Part shown: piece after piece, positions 6,257 through 13,659 of the stretch
How positions within the stretch are numbered: position 1 is the stretch's first letter
Layout: each line of letters begins with the position of its first letter
Assembly (NCBI GenBank): GCA_023266165.1
Contig: JAHFRR010000024.1
Coordinates: 1 to 14,304 of the forward strand
From: Thiotrichales bacterium
GTDB taxonomy: Bacteria; Pseudomonadota; Gammaproteobacteria; Francisellales; CACEW01
DNA: 14,304 nucleotides
Direction of reading: 5' to 3'
Program-made: the position numbers and the translations under genes
Notes under the pieces: model-generated
Told to the model about the DNA's origin: nothing
What the model saw: the letters and a program-made list of their open reading frames with translations, nothing else
Database searches by the model: none

Positions 6257-7444
6257 ATGAAAATTCTGTTAGGCGTGACGGCAAGCGTCGCGATTTATAA
6301 ATCTTTGAAGCTTGTCAGGCTTTTTAAAAAAGCAGGGCATGAAGTTCGTGTGGTGATGACTGAGCATGCAAGGGACCTCATCAACCCGTTGCTGTTCCAA
6401 GCAATTTCTGGTCATGCTGTGCGTATCAAGTTATTTGACCTAGAGGCTGAGCAGGGAATGAGTCATATCGAGTTAGCGAGATGGCCTGATGTGCTGCTGA
6501 TTGCGCCAGCGACTGCAAATATTTTAGCTGAACTTGCTCATGGTTTTGCAAAAGATCTGCTGTCAACGCTTTATTTAGCAACACCAGTCAAGACGATTAT
6601 TGCACCTGCAATGAATCAGGTGATGTGGGCACATCCAGCGACACGGAAGAATGTGGAACGCTTAAAAGAGCATGGTGTTGAAATTTTGATCCCTGACATT
6701 GGATCTCAGGCATGCGGAGACGTGGGGGCGGGCCGAATGATGGAGCCTGTGGGGGTTTTTGAAGCGTTAAGCAGGCGATTTAAAAAAGTATCGAGTTTGG
6801 TAGGCAAGAGAGTTGTGATTACTGCAGGACCCACCCGTGAGCCGATAGACCCTGTGAGATACTTGAGTAATCGCTCCTCTGGGAAAATGGGGTATGCGAT
6901 TGCAAAAGCAGCCAGCGAGTTTGGTGCTGAAGTCATTCTGGTTTCAGGACCTGTGTCCCTTGCAGCTCCTTTGAATGTTCAGCGCATTTCTGTGACGACA
7001 GCAGCTGAGATGCTTGAAGCGGTATTGTCTGTGATGGAGTCTGCGGATCTTTTTATTGGATGTGCGGCGGTTTCAGATTATCGCGTAGAAACAGCCTCTC
7101 CGCAAAAATTGAAGAAGCAAGATCAATCTAGCCCAATGCAGCTTACCTTAATGCAAAATCCTGATATCCTGCAAGCAGTACGGGCTCGTAGACCTGATTT
7201 ATTTGTGGTGGGCTTTGCAGCTGAAACAGAAAATTTACTTGAATATGGCCGTAAAAAGCGTCTTTCAAAAGGGATGGACATGATTGCCATCAATGATGTG
7301 AGTCGATCTGAGCTTGGATTCGAAACGGACGAGAATGCGTTATGGGTAATCGACGAAGCAAATGTCACAGAGTTTCCAAAAACTTCTAAAACGATACTTG
7401 CGGAGCAGCTGTTAGAGTTGATTTCAGAAAATCTTAAGAAGTGA
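6257..7444 (+). CDS. coaBC: Bifunctional phosphopantothenoylcysteine decarboxylase / phosphopantothenate-cysteine ligase CoaBC (Dfp)
   Basis: Catalyses two consecutive steps of coenzyme A synthesis: CTP-dependent joining of 4'-phosphopantothenate with cysteine (C-terminal CoaB), then FMN-dependent decarboxylation to 4'-phosphopantetheine (N-terminal CoaC). The 395 residues are close to the usual 400. CoaC shows the catalytic histidine H70 in MSHIEL, the PAPAMN-type motif as APAMNQVMW, and the substrate-lid cysteine in ACGDVGAGRM. CoaB begins with GKRVVITAGPTREPIDPVRY and SNRSSGKMG, and later has GCAAVSDYR and KKQDQ-type lysines of the active site. The flavin-loop region, commonly GGIAAYK or GSIAAYK, reads ASVAIYK here. 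The ATG follows GAAGGTG. It is flanked by the ATPase/nuclease gene and a gene-free stretch; dut, its neighbour in E. coli, is absent. Confidence 0.95.
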   Translation: MKILLGVTASVAIYKSLKLVRLFKKAGHEVRVVMTEHARDLINPLLFQAISGHAVRIKLFDLEAEQGMSHIELARWPDVLLIAPATANILAELAHGFAKDLLSTLYLATPVKTIIAPAMNQVMWAHPATRKNVERLKEHGVEILIPDIGSQACGDVGAGRMMEPVGVFEALSRRFKKVSSLVGKRVVITAGPTREPIDPVRYLSNRSSGKMGYAIAKAASEFGAEVILVSGPVSLAAPLNVQRISVTTAAEMLEAVLSVMESADLFIGCAAVSDYRVETASPQKLKKQDQSSPMQLTLMQNPDILQAVRARRPDLFVVGFAAETENLLEYGRKKRLSKGMDMIAINDVSRSELGFETDENALWVIDEANVTEFPKTSKTILAEQLLELISENLKK

Positions 7445-7509
7445 GTCACTTCCGATAATGAGAAGACTCTGAAACTTTATTAAGTTAATAGCCTGCAAGT
7501 CTTGCATTT

Positions 7510-7533
7510 CAGCCTCATCATGCTGTTTTTTTT
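7510..7533 (+). terminator. Weak rho-independent terminator-like site after coaBC
   Basis: CAGC (7510-7513) and GCTG (7522-7525) form a short stem with an 8-base loop, followed directly by eight Ts (7526-7533). The T-run is good but a four-bp stem is marginal. Confidence 0.35.
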
Positions 7534-7819
7534 ATTTGACTCTACGTATGATCTCTGAGATGATTAAACTCTTCTAACGGATGTTCCAGCAATTTTTCGA
7601 GTTGAAGCCCTCCTGTAAGGCTTGTCTCAAAAGGCTTTCAGCTGGATTTTTTATTTTTCTTAAGTGAGGCACAGGATCCTGAGCACAAGGCTTGAGTGGC
7701 GAAGCTCCAGGAGGCCTGTTTTGATATTCATGTTCAAGATGAGTGGGTGGTTCTAGAAGATCTTTTAGTATCTTTGTAAATCTTCACACAATCCCCTGGA
7801 ATTTGAAGCGGGATGTCCG

Positions 7820-7825
7820 TATAAT
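7820..7825 (+). promoter_or_regulatory. -10 box of tRNA-Arg
   Basis: A perfect TATAAT at 7820-7825 lies 10 bases before the first tRNA base, so transcription would begin at or just before the mature 5' end. The -35 region (TGGAAT at 7797-7802, spacing 17) is a poor match. Confidence 0.55.
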
Positions 7826-7835
7826 CTCATCCATT

Positions 7836-7912
7836 GCGCCCATAGCTCAATTGGATAGAGCAACGGCCTTCTAAGCCGTAGGTTTCAGGTTCGAGTCCTG
7901 ATGGGCGCACCA
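7836..7912 (+). tRNA. tRNA-Arg, anticodon TCT
   Basis: A complete 77-base cloverleaf. Acceptor GCGCCCA (7836-7842) pairs with TGGGCGC (7902-7908). The D-stem is GCTC/GAGC with an AATTGGATA loop. The anticodon stem ACGGC/GCCGT carries loop CTTCTAA, with TCT at 7870-7872. The variable loop is five bases, and the T-stem TCAGG/CCTGA holds the TTCGAGT loop. Discriminator A7909 is followed by an encoded CCA (7910-7912). It decodes AGA and, by wobble, AGG. A short T-run follows, and alaS begins 29 bases downstream, so read-through co-transcription with alaS is possible. Confidence 0.97.
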
Positions 7913-7941
7913 TTTTTTGACTGCAGAGAGTGATTAAGTTT

Positions 7942-10602
7942 ATGTCTAGCCTTCCTCTGAAAGCACCTACCACGGCCCAGATTCGTCAATGGTTTGTCGA
8001 GTACTTTGTTCAAAAGGGACATACCCTTGTACCCAGCAGTCCACTGATTCCATTTAATGATGCCACGCTCTTATTTACCAATGCGGGTATGGTGCAATTC
8101 AAAGAAGTTTTTTTAGGTGCAGATACCCGCCTCTATAACCGTGCTGTTACTGTTCAGCGTTGTGTGAGGGCTGGAGGTAAGCACAATGACCTTGATAACG
8201 TAGGCTATACCGCGCGGCACCACACGTTCTTTGAGATGCTGGGGAATTTCAGCTTTGGTGATTATTTTAAGCGTGAGGCCATCTTCATGGCCTGGGAATT
8301 TTTAACTCAAGTTTTGAAGTTGCCTCGAGAGAAGCTTTGGGTGACGGTTTTTGAAGAAGATCAGGAAGCAGAGAAGATCTGGATTCAAGAGGTGGGTGTA
8401 GACCCTGCAAGGCTTTCGCGTATTGGAGCGAAAGACAATTTCTGGAGTATGGGCGATACGGGGCCTTGCGGGCCGTGTACGGAAATTTTTTATGACCATG
8501 GGCCTGAAATTCCAGGAGGGCCTCCAGGGTCTCCTGAGGCGGATGGCGATCGTTATATTGAGATCTGGAACCTGGTCTTTATGCAGTATAATCGGAGTCA
8601 AGACGGGGTGCTTACCCCTTTGCCTAAACCTTCTGTCGATACGGGGATGGGCTTGGAGCGTTTGGCTGCAGTGCTTCAGCATGTCCATGATAATTACCAT
8701 ATTGATTTATTCCAGGCTCTGATTCGTTCGACAGCCCATATTTTAAAAACAGGCTCTCTGGAAGAGCGTGGGTTGCGTGTGATTGCAGATCATATTCGTG
8801 CTACTGCCTTTTTGATTATGGATGGGGTGTTACCTGGCAATGAAGGGCGAGGCTACGTGCTACGGCGTATTATGCGTCGAGCGATGCGCTACGGCCATCA
8901 GCTGGGAGCTCAAGAGCCGTTTTTCTTCAAGCTGGTGAAACCCCTGACAGATCAGATGGGAGGGGCCTATCCTTTGTTGGCAGAGTGCTACCATGAGATT
9001 GAGTCTGTGATTCGTAAAGAAGAAATTCAATTTGCGAAAACCTTAGATCTGGGCCTCAGTATGTTGAAGGCAGATCTTGCAGGCCAGTCCTTGGATCCAG
9101 CCTCAGAGGCCTTTACGCTCTCTGGTGAGATGATTTTCAAGCTTTATGACACCTACGGATTCCCTGTGGATTTGACGGCAGATATTGCCAGAGAGCAAGG
9201 GGTTACCCTAGATATGGAAGGCTTCGAGCGATGTATGCAGGTACAGCGAGATCGAGCGCGCAAGGCCAGTACATTCAAAACGCAGGATGCGTTGCTGACA
9301 CAGTTAGACACGCAGTCTACGTTTGTGGGGTATGAAGTTTTATCAGAAACCAGTGAAGTGGAGGCCTTGTTTCAAGACGATCAGCCTGTTGCAACACTGG
9401 GTATTGGCGAGAAAGGGTCTGTGGTGTTGTCGATCACGCCTTTTTATCCCGAGTCGGGTGGCCAGGTGGGTGATGCAGGGTGCCTGATGTTTTCAAGCGG
9501 TCAGTTCGAGGTGTTAGAGACTCGTCGCTATGGTCAAGCCATTGTGCATATGGGGCGTGTGATTGTGGGTGAGTTATCTGTAGGGGTCTTGGTGGAGGCA
9601 CGCGTGGATGAAGTGCGTCGTCTTGCTACTGCGCGCAATCATTCGGCAACCCATTTGTTGCATGCGGCGTTGCGAAAAATATTAGGTCAGCACGTCCAAC
9701 AAAAAGGGTCTTTGGTTGCCCCCGATCGACTGCGCTTTGATTTTTCTCATGAAGGTCAGCTGGATCACGAAGCATGGCGCGCTATTGAAGCCCTCGTCAA
9801 CCAAGAGATTCAGCGTAACAGCCTGGTGGACACCCGTTACTCGAGTTTGGAAGAGGCCAAGCGCGAGGGCGTGATGGCACTTTTTGGTGAGAAGTATGGC
9901 GATACGGTCAGAGTACTCTCTATGGGCGAGTTTTCAAAAGAGCTCTGTGGAGGTACCCATGTGCATCGCACGGGGGATATTGGGCTATTTAAGTTGGTGT
10001 TAGAGGGTGCGGTGGCTTCTGGTGTTCGACGTATCGAAGCAGTGACAGGTGATGCAGCGATTGAATGGATGCAGCAGAGCGAGCAGATTTGCTATGCGGT
10101 TGCAAAAACCCTCCAAGCAGAACGCAAGACTATTTCGCAAAAACTAGAGCAGAATTTTACAAAGATGAAATCACTTGAGAAACAGCTCAGTCAGCTTCAA
10201 GAAAAGCTTGCCAGCCAGCAGGCAACACAGTTGCTTTCGAAGGCTGTCTCCATACAGAAGCAGGACAGGCTTTTCCAGATCCTGGTTTCCGAAGTCACTG
10301 AGATTGAGCCTGTGATGCTGAAAACCATGATGGATGTTTTGAAAAACGCAGTGCATTCGGGCGTGATTGTGCTGGGCTTGATTCATGAGGGGCGCGTTCA
10401 TCTGATGATTGGCGTGACACCAGATGACGTGGATTTGATGCATGCAGGCCAGCTGGCAGCGCATCTCGCGCCGCTTCTGGAAGGCAAAGGTGGCGGGCGA
10501 CCGGACAGCGCGCAAGTAGGAGGGCCAAAAATAGATGGGCTTTCAACGGCGCTAGAAGCAGCGTTGATATACTGCAAGTCCTCGCTAAACCGCAATGGCT
10601 AG
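7942..10602 (+). CDS. alaS: Alanyl-tRNA synthetase
   Basis: Charges tRNA-Ala with alanine and edits mischarged Ser/Gly. From the ATG at 7942 the protein is 886 residues (E. coli 876). I choose this start over the in-frame GTG at 7930 because GAGTGAT (7928-7934) makes a good ribosome binding site for it and overlaps the GTG. The class II catalytic domain has RCVRAGGKHNDLDNVG, TFFEMLGNFSFGDYF, GPCGPCTEIF and TGMGLERL. The editing domain has the zinc ligands H567 and H571 (NHSATH), then C669 and H673 (CGGTH). A coiled segment leads to the C-Ala domain ending in GGGRPDSAQVGG (about 850-861). All domains are intact. The recA/recX genes that precede alaS in many gammaproteobacteria are not here; a tRNA-Arg gene is. 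Its last 18 bases overlap the convergent small gene. Confidence 0.97.
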   Translation: MSSLPLKAPTTAQIRQWFVEYFVQKGHTLVPSSPLIPFNDATLLFTNAGMVQFKEVFLGADTRLYNRAVTVQRCVRAGGKHNDLDNVGYTARHHTFFEMLGNFSFGDYFKREAIFMAWEFLTQVLKLPREKLWVTVFEEDQEAEKIWIQEVGVDPARLSRIGAKDNFWSMGDTGPCGPCTEIFYDHGPEIPGGPPGSPEADGDRYIEIWNLVFMQYNRSQDGVLTPLPKPSVDTGMGLERLAAVLQHVHDNYHIDLFQALIRSTAHILKTGSLEERGLRVIADHIRATAFLIMDGVLPGNEGRGYVLRRIMRRAMRYGHQLGAQEPFFFKLVKPLTDQMGGAYPLLAECYHEIESVIRKEEIQFAKTLDLGLSMLKADLAGQSLDPASEAFTLSGEMIFKLYDTYGFPVDLTADIAREQGVTLDMEGFERCMQVQRDRARKASTFKTQDALLTQLDTQSTFVGYEVLSETSEVEALFQDDQPVATLGIGEKGSVVLSITPFYPESGGQVGDAGCLMFSSGQFEVLETRRYGQAIVHMGRVIVGELSVGVLVEARVDEVRRLATARNHSATHLLHAALRKILGQHVQQKGSLVAPDRLRFDFSHEGQLDHEAWRAIEALVNQEIQRNSLVDTRYSSLEEAKREGVMALFGEKYGDTVRVLSMGEFSKELCGGTHVHRTGDIGLFKLVLEGAVASGVRRIEAVTGDAAIEWMQQSEQICYAVAKTLQAERKTISQKLEQNFTKMKSLEKQLSQLQEKLASQQATQLLSKAVSIQKQDRLFQILVSEVTEIEPVMLKTMMDVLKNAVHSGVIVLGLIHEGRVHLMIGVTPDDVDLMHAGQLAAHLAPLLEGKGGGRPDSAQVGGPKIDGLSTALEAALIYCKSSLNRNG

Positions 10603-10773
10603 GGTTTTCGCCAGGCCTTCAAGAGACTGAAGACTTAGGTTTTCAAGAATCGCGTAGTCCACAATCGTAGACTGGGTGTTAAGCTTAACGCGATGTTGGC
10701 CTGCCGTGGTTATTCCGCGATAGGGTCTAGGGGTGGCGTTGAAGACAGCGTGAATCAATACGGTGCGTGACAT
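10585..10773 (-). CDS. Small protein of unknown function, 62 residues
   Basis: Not a family I recognise. Reality is supported by a textbook ribosome binding site, AAGGAG, 6 bases before the ATG, and by a perfect TATAAT (10837-10832 on the minus strand) about 60 bases upstream. The product is soluble-looking and mildly basic, without cysteine or tryptophan. It appears to have a strand-rich N-terminal half (TVLIHAVF, then QHRVKLNTQ) and a helix-prone C-terminal half (ILENLSLQSLEGLAKTLAIA). No signal peptide or membrane segment is seen. The stop lies inside alaS, giving an 18-bp tail-to-tail overlap, so the two transcripts are antisense at their ends. It could be a small conserved regulator or accessory protein; function unknown. 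A chance reading frame is possible but less likely given the start signals. Confidence 0.65.
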   Translation of the reverse strand: MSRTVLIHAVFNATPRPYRGITTAGQHRVKLNTQSTIVDYAILENLSLQSLEGLAKTLAIAV

Positions 10774-10831
10774 GGGAGTCTCCTTAGATTCTGCCAGAAA
10801 AACCCTGGAAGAATTACTCTACATGCCATGG

Positions 10832-10861
10832 ATTATAGGCGCAATTTTTTTTATTTGCTAA
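10832..10861 (-). promoter_or_regulatory. Promoter of the small minus-strand gene
   Basis: On the minus strand a perfect TATAAT (10837 down to 10832) is preceded, after 18 bases, by TTAGCA (4 of 6 matches to the -35 consensus, about 10861-10856). The leader would be about 50 bases. A T-run on the plus strand makes the spacer A-rich on the minus strand. Confidence 0.5.
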
Positions 10862-11064
10862 ACTTTTTGTGAAGTAGAGCTCAGAAAATTTTTTCTATTT
10901 TTAGGAAAGCCTTGTCCAGAAAGGCCCTACGTGATTTCTGTGGGATTTTTGCATGCGTGAATCACAGGCAAAAAGTATGAATTTGTGTGATGTTTTGCAA
11001 ATAATTGCATAAAAGTACACGGCAAAGAGGCTGTATAAAGATATCTGTGCCTCCTGAAATAGGA

Positions 11065-11070
11065 TATAAT
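11065..11070 (+). promoter_or_regulatory. -10 box upstream of gpmA
   Basis: A perfect TATAAT at 11065-11070 places the transcript start near 11077, giving a leader of about 35 bases to the gpmA ATG. No good -35 hexamer lies 16-18 bases upstream, so it may need an activator or be a chance match in AT-rich DNA. Confidence 0.45.
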
Positions 11071-11111
11071 TGAGCGAGATCAAGCAGGAGCAAGCAACAC
11101 AGGAGAAAACC

Positions 11112-11744
11112 ATGGGAACCTTAGTGCTACTACGTCATGGGCAGTCGGCATGGAACCTTGAGAATCGCTTTACAGGTTGGGTGGATGTGCCCTTGACGCC
11201 ACACGGGGTTGAAGAGGCCAAGCAGGCAGGAGTGCAGATTGCAACGCTGGATTTGCCATTTGCAATGGCACATACCTCACGGTTGGAGCGTGCGCAAAAG
11301 ACATTGGGCTATGTCCTATCAGCCATTTCGCAAGCACCGCCTATTTGGATCGATTCAGCGCTGAATGAGCGCCATTACGGGGATCTACAGGGCATGAACA
11401 AAGACGAGGCGCGTGCTCAGTACGGTGAGGATCAGGTGCATATTTGGCGTCGTAGTTTTGATGTGCCCCCTCCCCATGGAGAGTGCTTAGCCGATACGGC
11501 GAAGAGAACGCTGCCTTATTTTAGAAACTATGTGATGCCCTGCTTGCAGCGAGGCGAAAATATCTTGATTGTTGCGCATGGAAATTCCTTGCGTTCGATC
11601 ATCATGTTTTTAGAGGATATGACACCCGAGCAGATCTTGAAGTTTGAAATGAACACAGGGGCCCCTCATTGCTATGCCATTGACAGCAAGGGACATGCAG
11701 GATCCAGAAGGGTTTTGCCCTCATGCAAATCTTCAAGCCTTTAA
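11112..11744 (+). CDS. gpmA: 2,3-bisphosphoglycerate-dependent phosphoglycerate mutase, short form
   Basis: Interconverts 3- and 2-phosphoglycerate in glycolysis and gluconeogenesis. The ATG at 11112 has AGGAG 6 bases upstream and is preferred over the in-frame TTG at 11070. The product is 210 residues. Histidine phosphatase motifs are LLRHGQSAWN (phosphorylated H9), NRFTGW, NERHYGDLQG (E86), WRRSFDVPPP and VAHGNSLR (H156). It lacks the roughly 25-residue insert after the VPPP-type motif of the 250-residue E. coli enzyme, so it resembles the short form familiar from Alphaproteobacteria. The C-terminal 15 or so residues (Ser/Arg/Lys-rich) match nothing I know and lie partly in the 22-base overlap with the following lol permease gene. 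First gene of a tightly overlapped gpmA-lol operon. Confidence 0.93.
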   Translation: MGTLVLLRHGQSAWNLENRFTGWVDVPLTPHGVEEAKQAGVQIATLDLPFAMAHTSRLERAQKTLGYVLSAISQAPPIWIDSALNERHYGDLQGMNKDEARAQYGEDQVHIWRRSFDVPPPHGECLADTAKRTLPYFRNYVMPCLQRGENILIVAHGNSLRSIIMFLEDMTPEQILKFEMNTGAPHCYAIDSKGHAGSRRVLPSCKSSSL

Positions 11745-12979
11745 GCCTATTTCTAGGCTTGCGCTACGTGCGTGCACGCAAGCGTACGCACTTTATTTCG
11801 TTTATCTCGATGGTCTCGATGCTGGGAATTGGATTAGGCGTGATGGTATTGATCACCGTGTTATCTGTCATGAACGGCTTTGATCAACAGATCAAGACAA
11901 GAATCTTGAGCATGGTGCCTCAGATTACCGTGTCCAGCTTGAGCGGCACGGTCAGCGCGGATCCTCAGAATCCTCTGAAAAATCTTTTGGAACGCTATCC
12001 AGGAGTGACAGCAGTAGCCCCGACCATTCAGGGCGAGGCCCTGATCAGCAATTCAGGTGCCACTGTCTTTAGTCTGATTGAGGGCATTGATCCAAACGCT
12101 CAGAGGCAAGTCTCTCCCATTGGAGAGAAAATCATTTCAGGGCGCCTTTCGAGTCTTACGCCGAATCGTTTTGGGATTGTGTTAGGAGTGGATCTGGCCA
12201 ATCAGTTGGGTGTGGGAATAGGGGATACCTTGACGCTGTTAGTCCCCAGAGGGAATCTCTCGCCTTTTGGCTTTACACCGGTGATGAGGCAGTTTACCGT
12301 GGTGGGAATTTTCAAAACGGGCTATCAGTTTGACAGCAATATGGCGCTCATTAATATTTCAGATGCCCAGAGATTATTGAACATGGAAGGGATCTATTCA
12401 GGATGGCAATTGAAGTGCCATGATTTATTTCAAGCGCCTTCCATTGCCCATCAGCTCAATCAAGCGTTAGGCGGGGCTTATCAGGCACAAGATTGGACGG
12501 CGCAGAATCAAAACTTCTTTGCGGCCCTCAGCATGGAAAAGACCATGATGTTCTTGATTTTGACTCTAATTATTGCGATTGCAGTTTTTAACATGCTGGC
12601 CTCCCTGGTGATGCTGGTCATTGACAAGCAAGCAGAGATTGCCATTTTGCGCACCCTGGGGTTTCAAACAGGGCAGCTGATGCGTGTTTTCATCATTCAG
12701 GGTATGATCATAGGGGTGATTGGTATCACGATCGGGACAGGCCTTGGTATTGCTTTATCGCTGAGTATCACGAGTATTGTCAATCATCTTCAAGCGCTAT
12801 TAGGCGTGCAGTTTTTAAATTCCAGTGTGTACTATATTGATTTTCTGCCTTCGCAGCTGAGATTTGCAGATATTTGGCATGTGGATATCTTGGCCGTAGG
12901 GTTGAGTTTTCTCGCGACGCTGTATCCGGCTTTTAAAGCCTCTCAGGTTCAACCGGCACAGGCGTTGCGTTATGAATAG
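11723..12979 (+). CDS. Lipoprotein-releasing ABC transporter permease, LolC/LolF type
   Basis: Inner-membrane permease that extracts outer-membrane lipoproteins and passes them to the carrier LolA. The 418 residues have the family layout: TM1 at about 24-50 (in the conserved FISFISMVSMLGIGLGV and VLSVMNGF context), a large periplasmic domain, then TM2 (about 275-300), TM3 (about 322-350) and TM4 (about 387-404), with the cytoplasmic coupling segment AILRTLGF between TM2 and TM3. A Pro/Gly-rich stretch at about 174-189 (PRGNLSPFG) sits where E. coli LolC has the LolA-binding Hook. The later SGWQLKCHDLFQA resembles the LolE pattern, so the protein combines features of both, as in LolF of single-permease systems. 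It starts inside gpmA (22-base overlap, AAGGG about 10 bases upstream) and its end overlaps lolD by 8 bases. Specific symbol left open between lolC and lolF. Confidence 0.9.
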   Translation: MQIFKPLSLFLGLRYVRARKRTHFISFISMVSMLGIGLGVMVLITVLSVMNGFDQQIKTRILSMVPQITVSSLSGTVSADPQNPLKNLLERYPGVTAVAPTIQGEALISNSGATVFSLIEGIDPNAQRQVSPIGEKIISGRLSSLTPNRFGIVLGVDLANQLGVGIGDTLTLLVPRGNLSPFGFTPVMRQFTVVGIFKTGYQFDSNMALINISDAQRLLNMEGIYSGWQLKCHDLFQAPSIAHQLNQALGGAYQAQDWTAQNQNFFAALSMEKTMMFLILTLIIAIAVFNMLASLVMLVIDKQAEIAILRTLGFQTGQLMRVFIIQGMIIGVIGITIGTGLGIALSLSITSIVNHLQALLGVQFLNSSVYYIDFLPSQLRFADIWHVDILAVGLSFLATLYPAFKASQVQPAQALRYE

Positions 12980-13649
12980 TAAAAATATTATTTTAAAAGC
13001 GCAGAATCTTTCAAAAGTCTATCAAGAGGGTGTCTTCAGCACCTCGGTTTTAAGCCATTTGGATCTTGAGATTTTATCGGGCGAGCGCGTGGCGATCATG
13101 GGGCCATCAGGATCAGGCAAGAGCACGTTGCTGCATCTTTTAGGAGGATTAGAGAGTCCAAGCGAAGGTAAGATCTGGGTGATGGGAGAGAAACTCAGTG
13201 CCGACGCCAACCACCGAGCACGATTGCGTGCCCGCTATCTGGGGTTTATCTACCAATTTCACCATCTCTTACCGGAATTGACGGCACTTGAAAATACAGC
13301 GCTCTCTGCCGTTATTTCAGGGCAGACAATAGCAGAGGGATTGAAAATGGCTAACACCCTATTAGATCGGGTAGGTTTGGCATCGCGCAGGCATCATAAA
13401 CCCTCAGAGCTTTCAGGAGGCGAGCGCCAGCGCGTTGCCATTGCAAGGGCTCTGGCCAATCGCCCTCTCTGTATTTTGGCTGATGAGCCGACGGGGAATT
13501 TAGACCAGAAGAATGCAGAAAATATTTTAGCTCTGTTAGAGGAGTTACATCAAGAGTTTCACATGTGTCTTGTGATCGTCACTCATGATGAGAAATTGGC
13601 GAGAAAATTAGATCGAGTCTTAGTGATGCAAGATGGTTGTTGGGCCTAG
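12972..13649 (+). CDS. lolD: Lipoprotein-releasing system ATP-binding protein LolD
   Basis: Cytoplasmic ATPase of the Lol exporter. The 225 residues carry Walker A GPSGSGKST (44-52), the LolD-type Q-loop YQFHHLLPE, signature LSGGERQ (147-153), Walker B CILADEP (D171, catalytic E172), the D-loop NLD and the H-loop VIVTHD. The QFHHLLPE segment is a good discriminator of LolD from related MacB/FtsE-type ATPases. The ATG lies 8 bases inside the end of the permease gene, so translation is coupled. No second permease gene (lolE) follows; the next gene is convergent. Its TAG stop shares a CTAG with the stop of the minus-strand glycosyltransferase. Confidence 0.95.
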   Translation: MNSKNIILKAQNLSKVYQEGVFSTSVLSHLDLEILSGERVAIMGPSGSGKSTLLHLLGGLESPSEGKIWVMGEKLSADANHRARLRARYLGFIYQFHHLLPELTALENTALSAVISGQTIAEGLKMANTLLDRVGLASRRHHKPSELSGGERQRVAIARALANRPLCILADEPTGNLDQKNAENILALLEELHQEFHMCLVIVTHDEKLARKLDRVLVMQDGCWA

Positions 13650-13659
13650 ATCAACGCCA
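13634..13659. other. Hairpin over the shared lolD/glycosyltransferase stop codons
   Basis: GTTG (13639-13642) pairs with CAAC (13652-13655), and TGG (13634-13636) with CCA (13657-13659) across a small internal loop. The apical loop contains the palindromic CTAG (13646-13649) that supplies both stops. Neither strand has a T-run, so it is at most a weak bidirectional transcript end. Confidence 0.3.

Larger units (their letters stand above)
7445..7835. other. Gene-free 391-base stretch between coaBC and tRNA-Arg
   Basis: I find no convincing gene. The best short reading frame (ATG 7581, 28 codons, ending near 7667) lacks a ribosome binding site. Visible structure: a TGCAA/TTGCA stem near 7494-7506, a terminator-like CAGC/GCTG hairpin with eight Ts (7510-7533), a perfect 10-bp palindrome CAGGATCCTG at 7673-7682, three copies of AAGGCTT (7617, 7631, 7687), and CCTCCTG (7609) mirrored by CAGGAGG (7708). 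It could contain a decayed gene or an unrecognised small RNA, but nothing decides this. Confidence 0.5.
10774..11111. other. Gene-free AT-rich region between the small gene and gpmA
   Basis: About 338 bases serving two divergent genes. It holds a TATAAT for each direction (10832-10837 minus, 11065-11070 plus). Between them are several small inverted repeats: GCCTT/AAGGC around 10910-10924, GTGATT (10931) with AATCAC (10960), CTGTG (10938) with CACAG (10963), and TGCAA/TTGCA around 10996-11009. I see no gene here on either strand. Confidence 0.5.

Noticed and set aside
7930..7941. GTG 7930 as the alaS start
   Set aside because: It lies inside the GAGTGAT ribosome binding site of the ATG at 7942, and the extra residues are not expected in the family.
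8302..8700. 132-codon minus-strand reading frame inside alaS
   Set aside because: Antisense to the catalytic domain of a clearly real gene, with no start signals.
11070..11111. TTG 11070 as the gpmA start
   Set aside because: It overlaps the -10 box and lacks a ribosome binding site; ATG 11112 has AGGAG at 6 bases and begins the protein just before LLRHG.
10901..11113. 70-codon minus-strand reading frame upstream of gpmA
   Set aside because: A short AAGG precedes it, but it starts within gpmA, covers the gpmA promoter and has a composition (many Cys, Phe, Ile) typical of translated AT-rich noncoding DNA.
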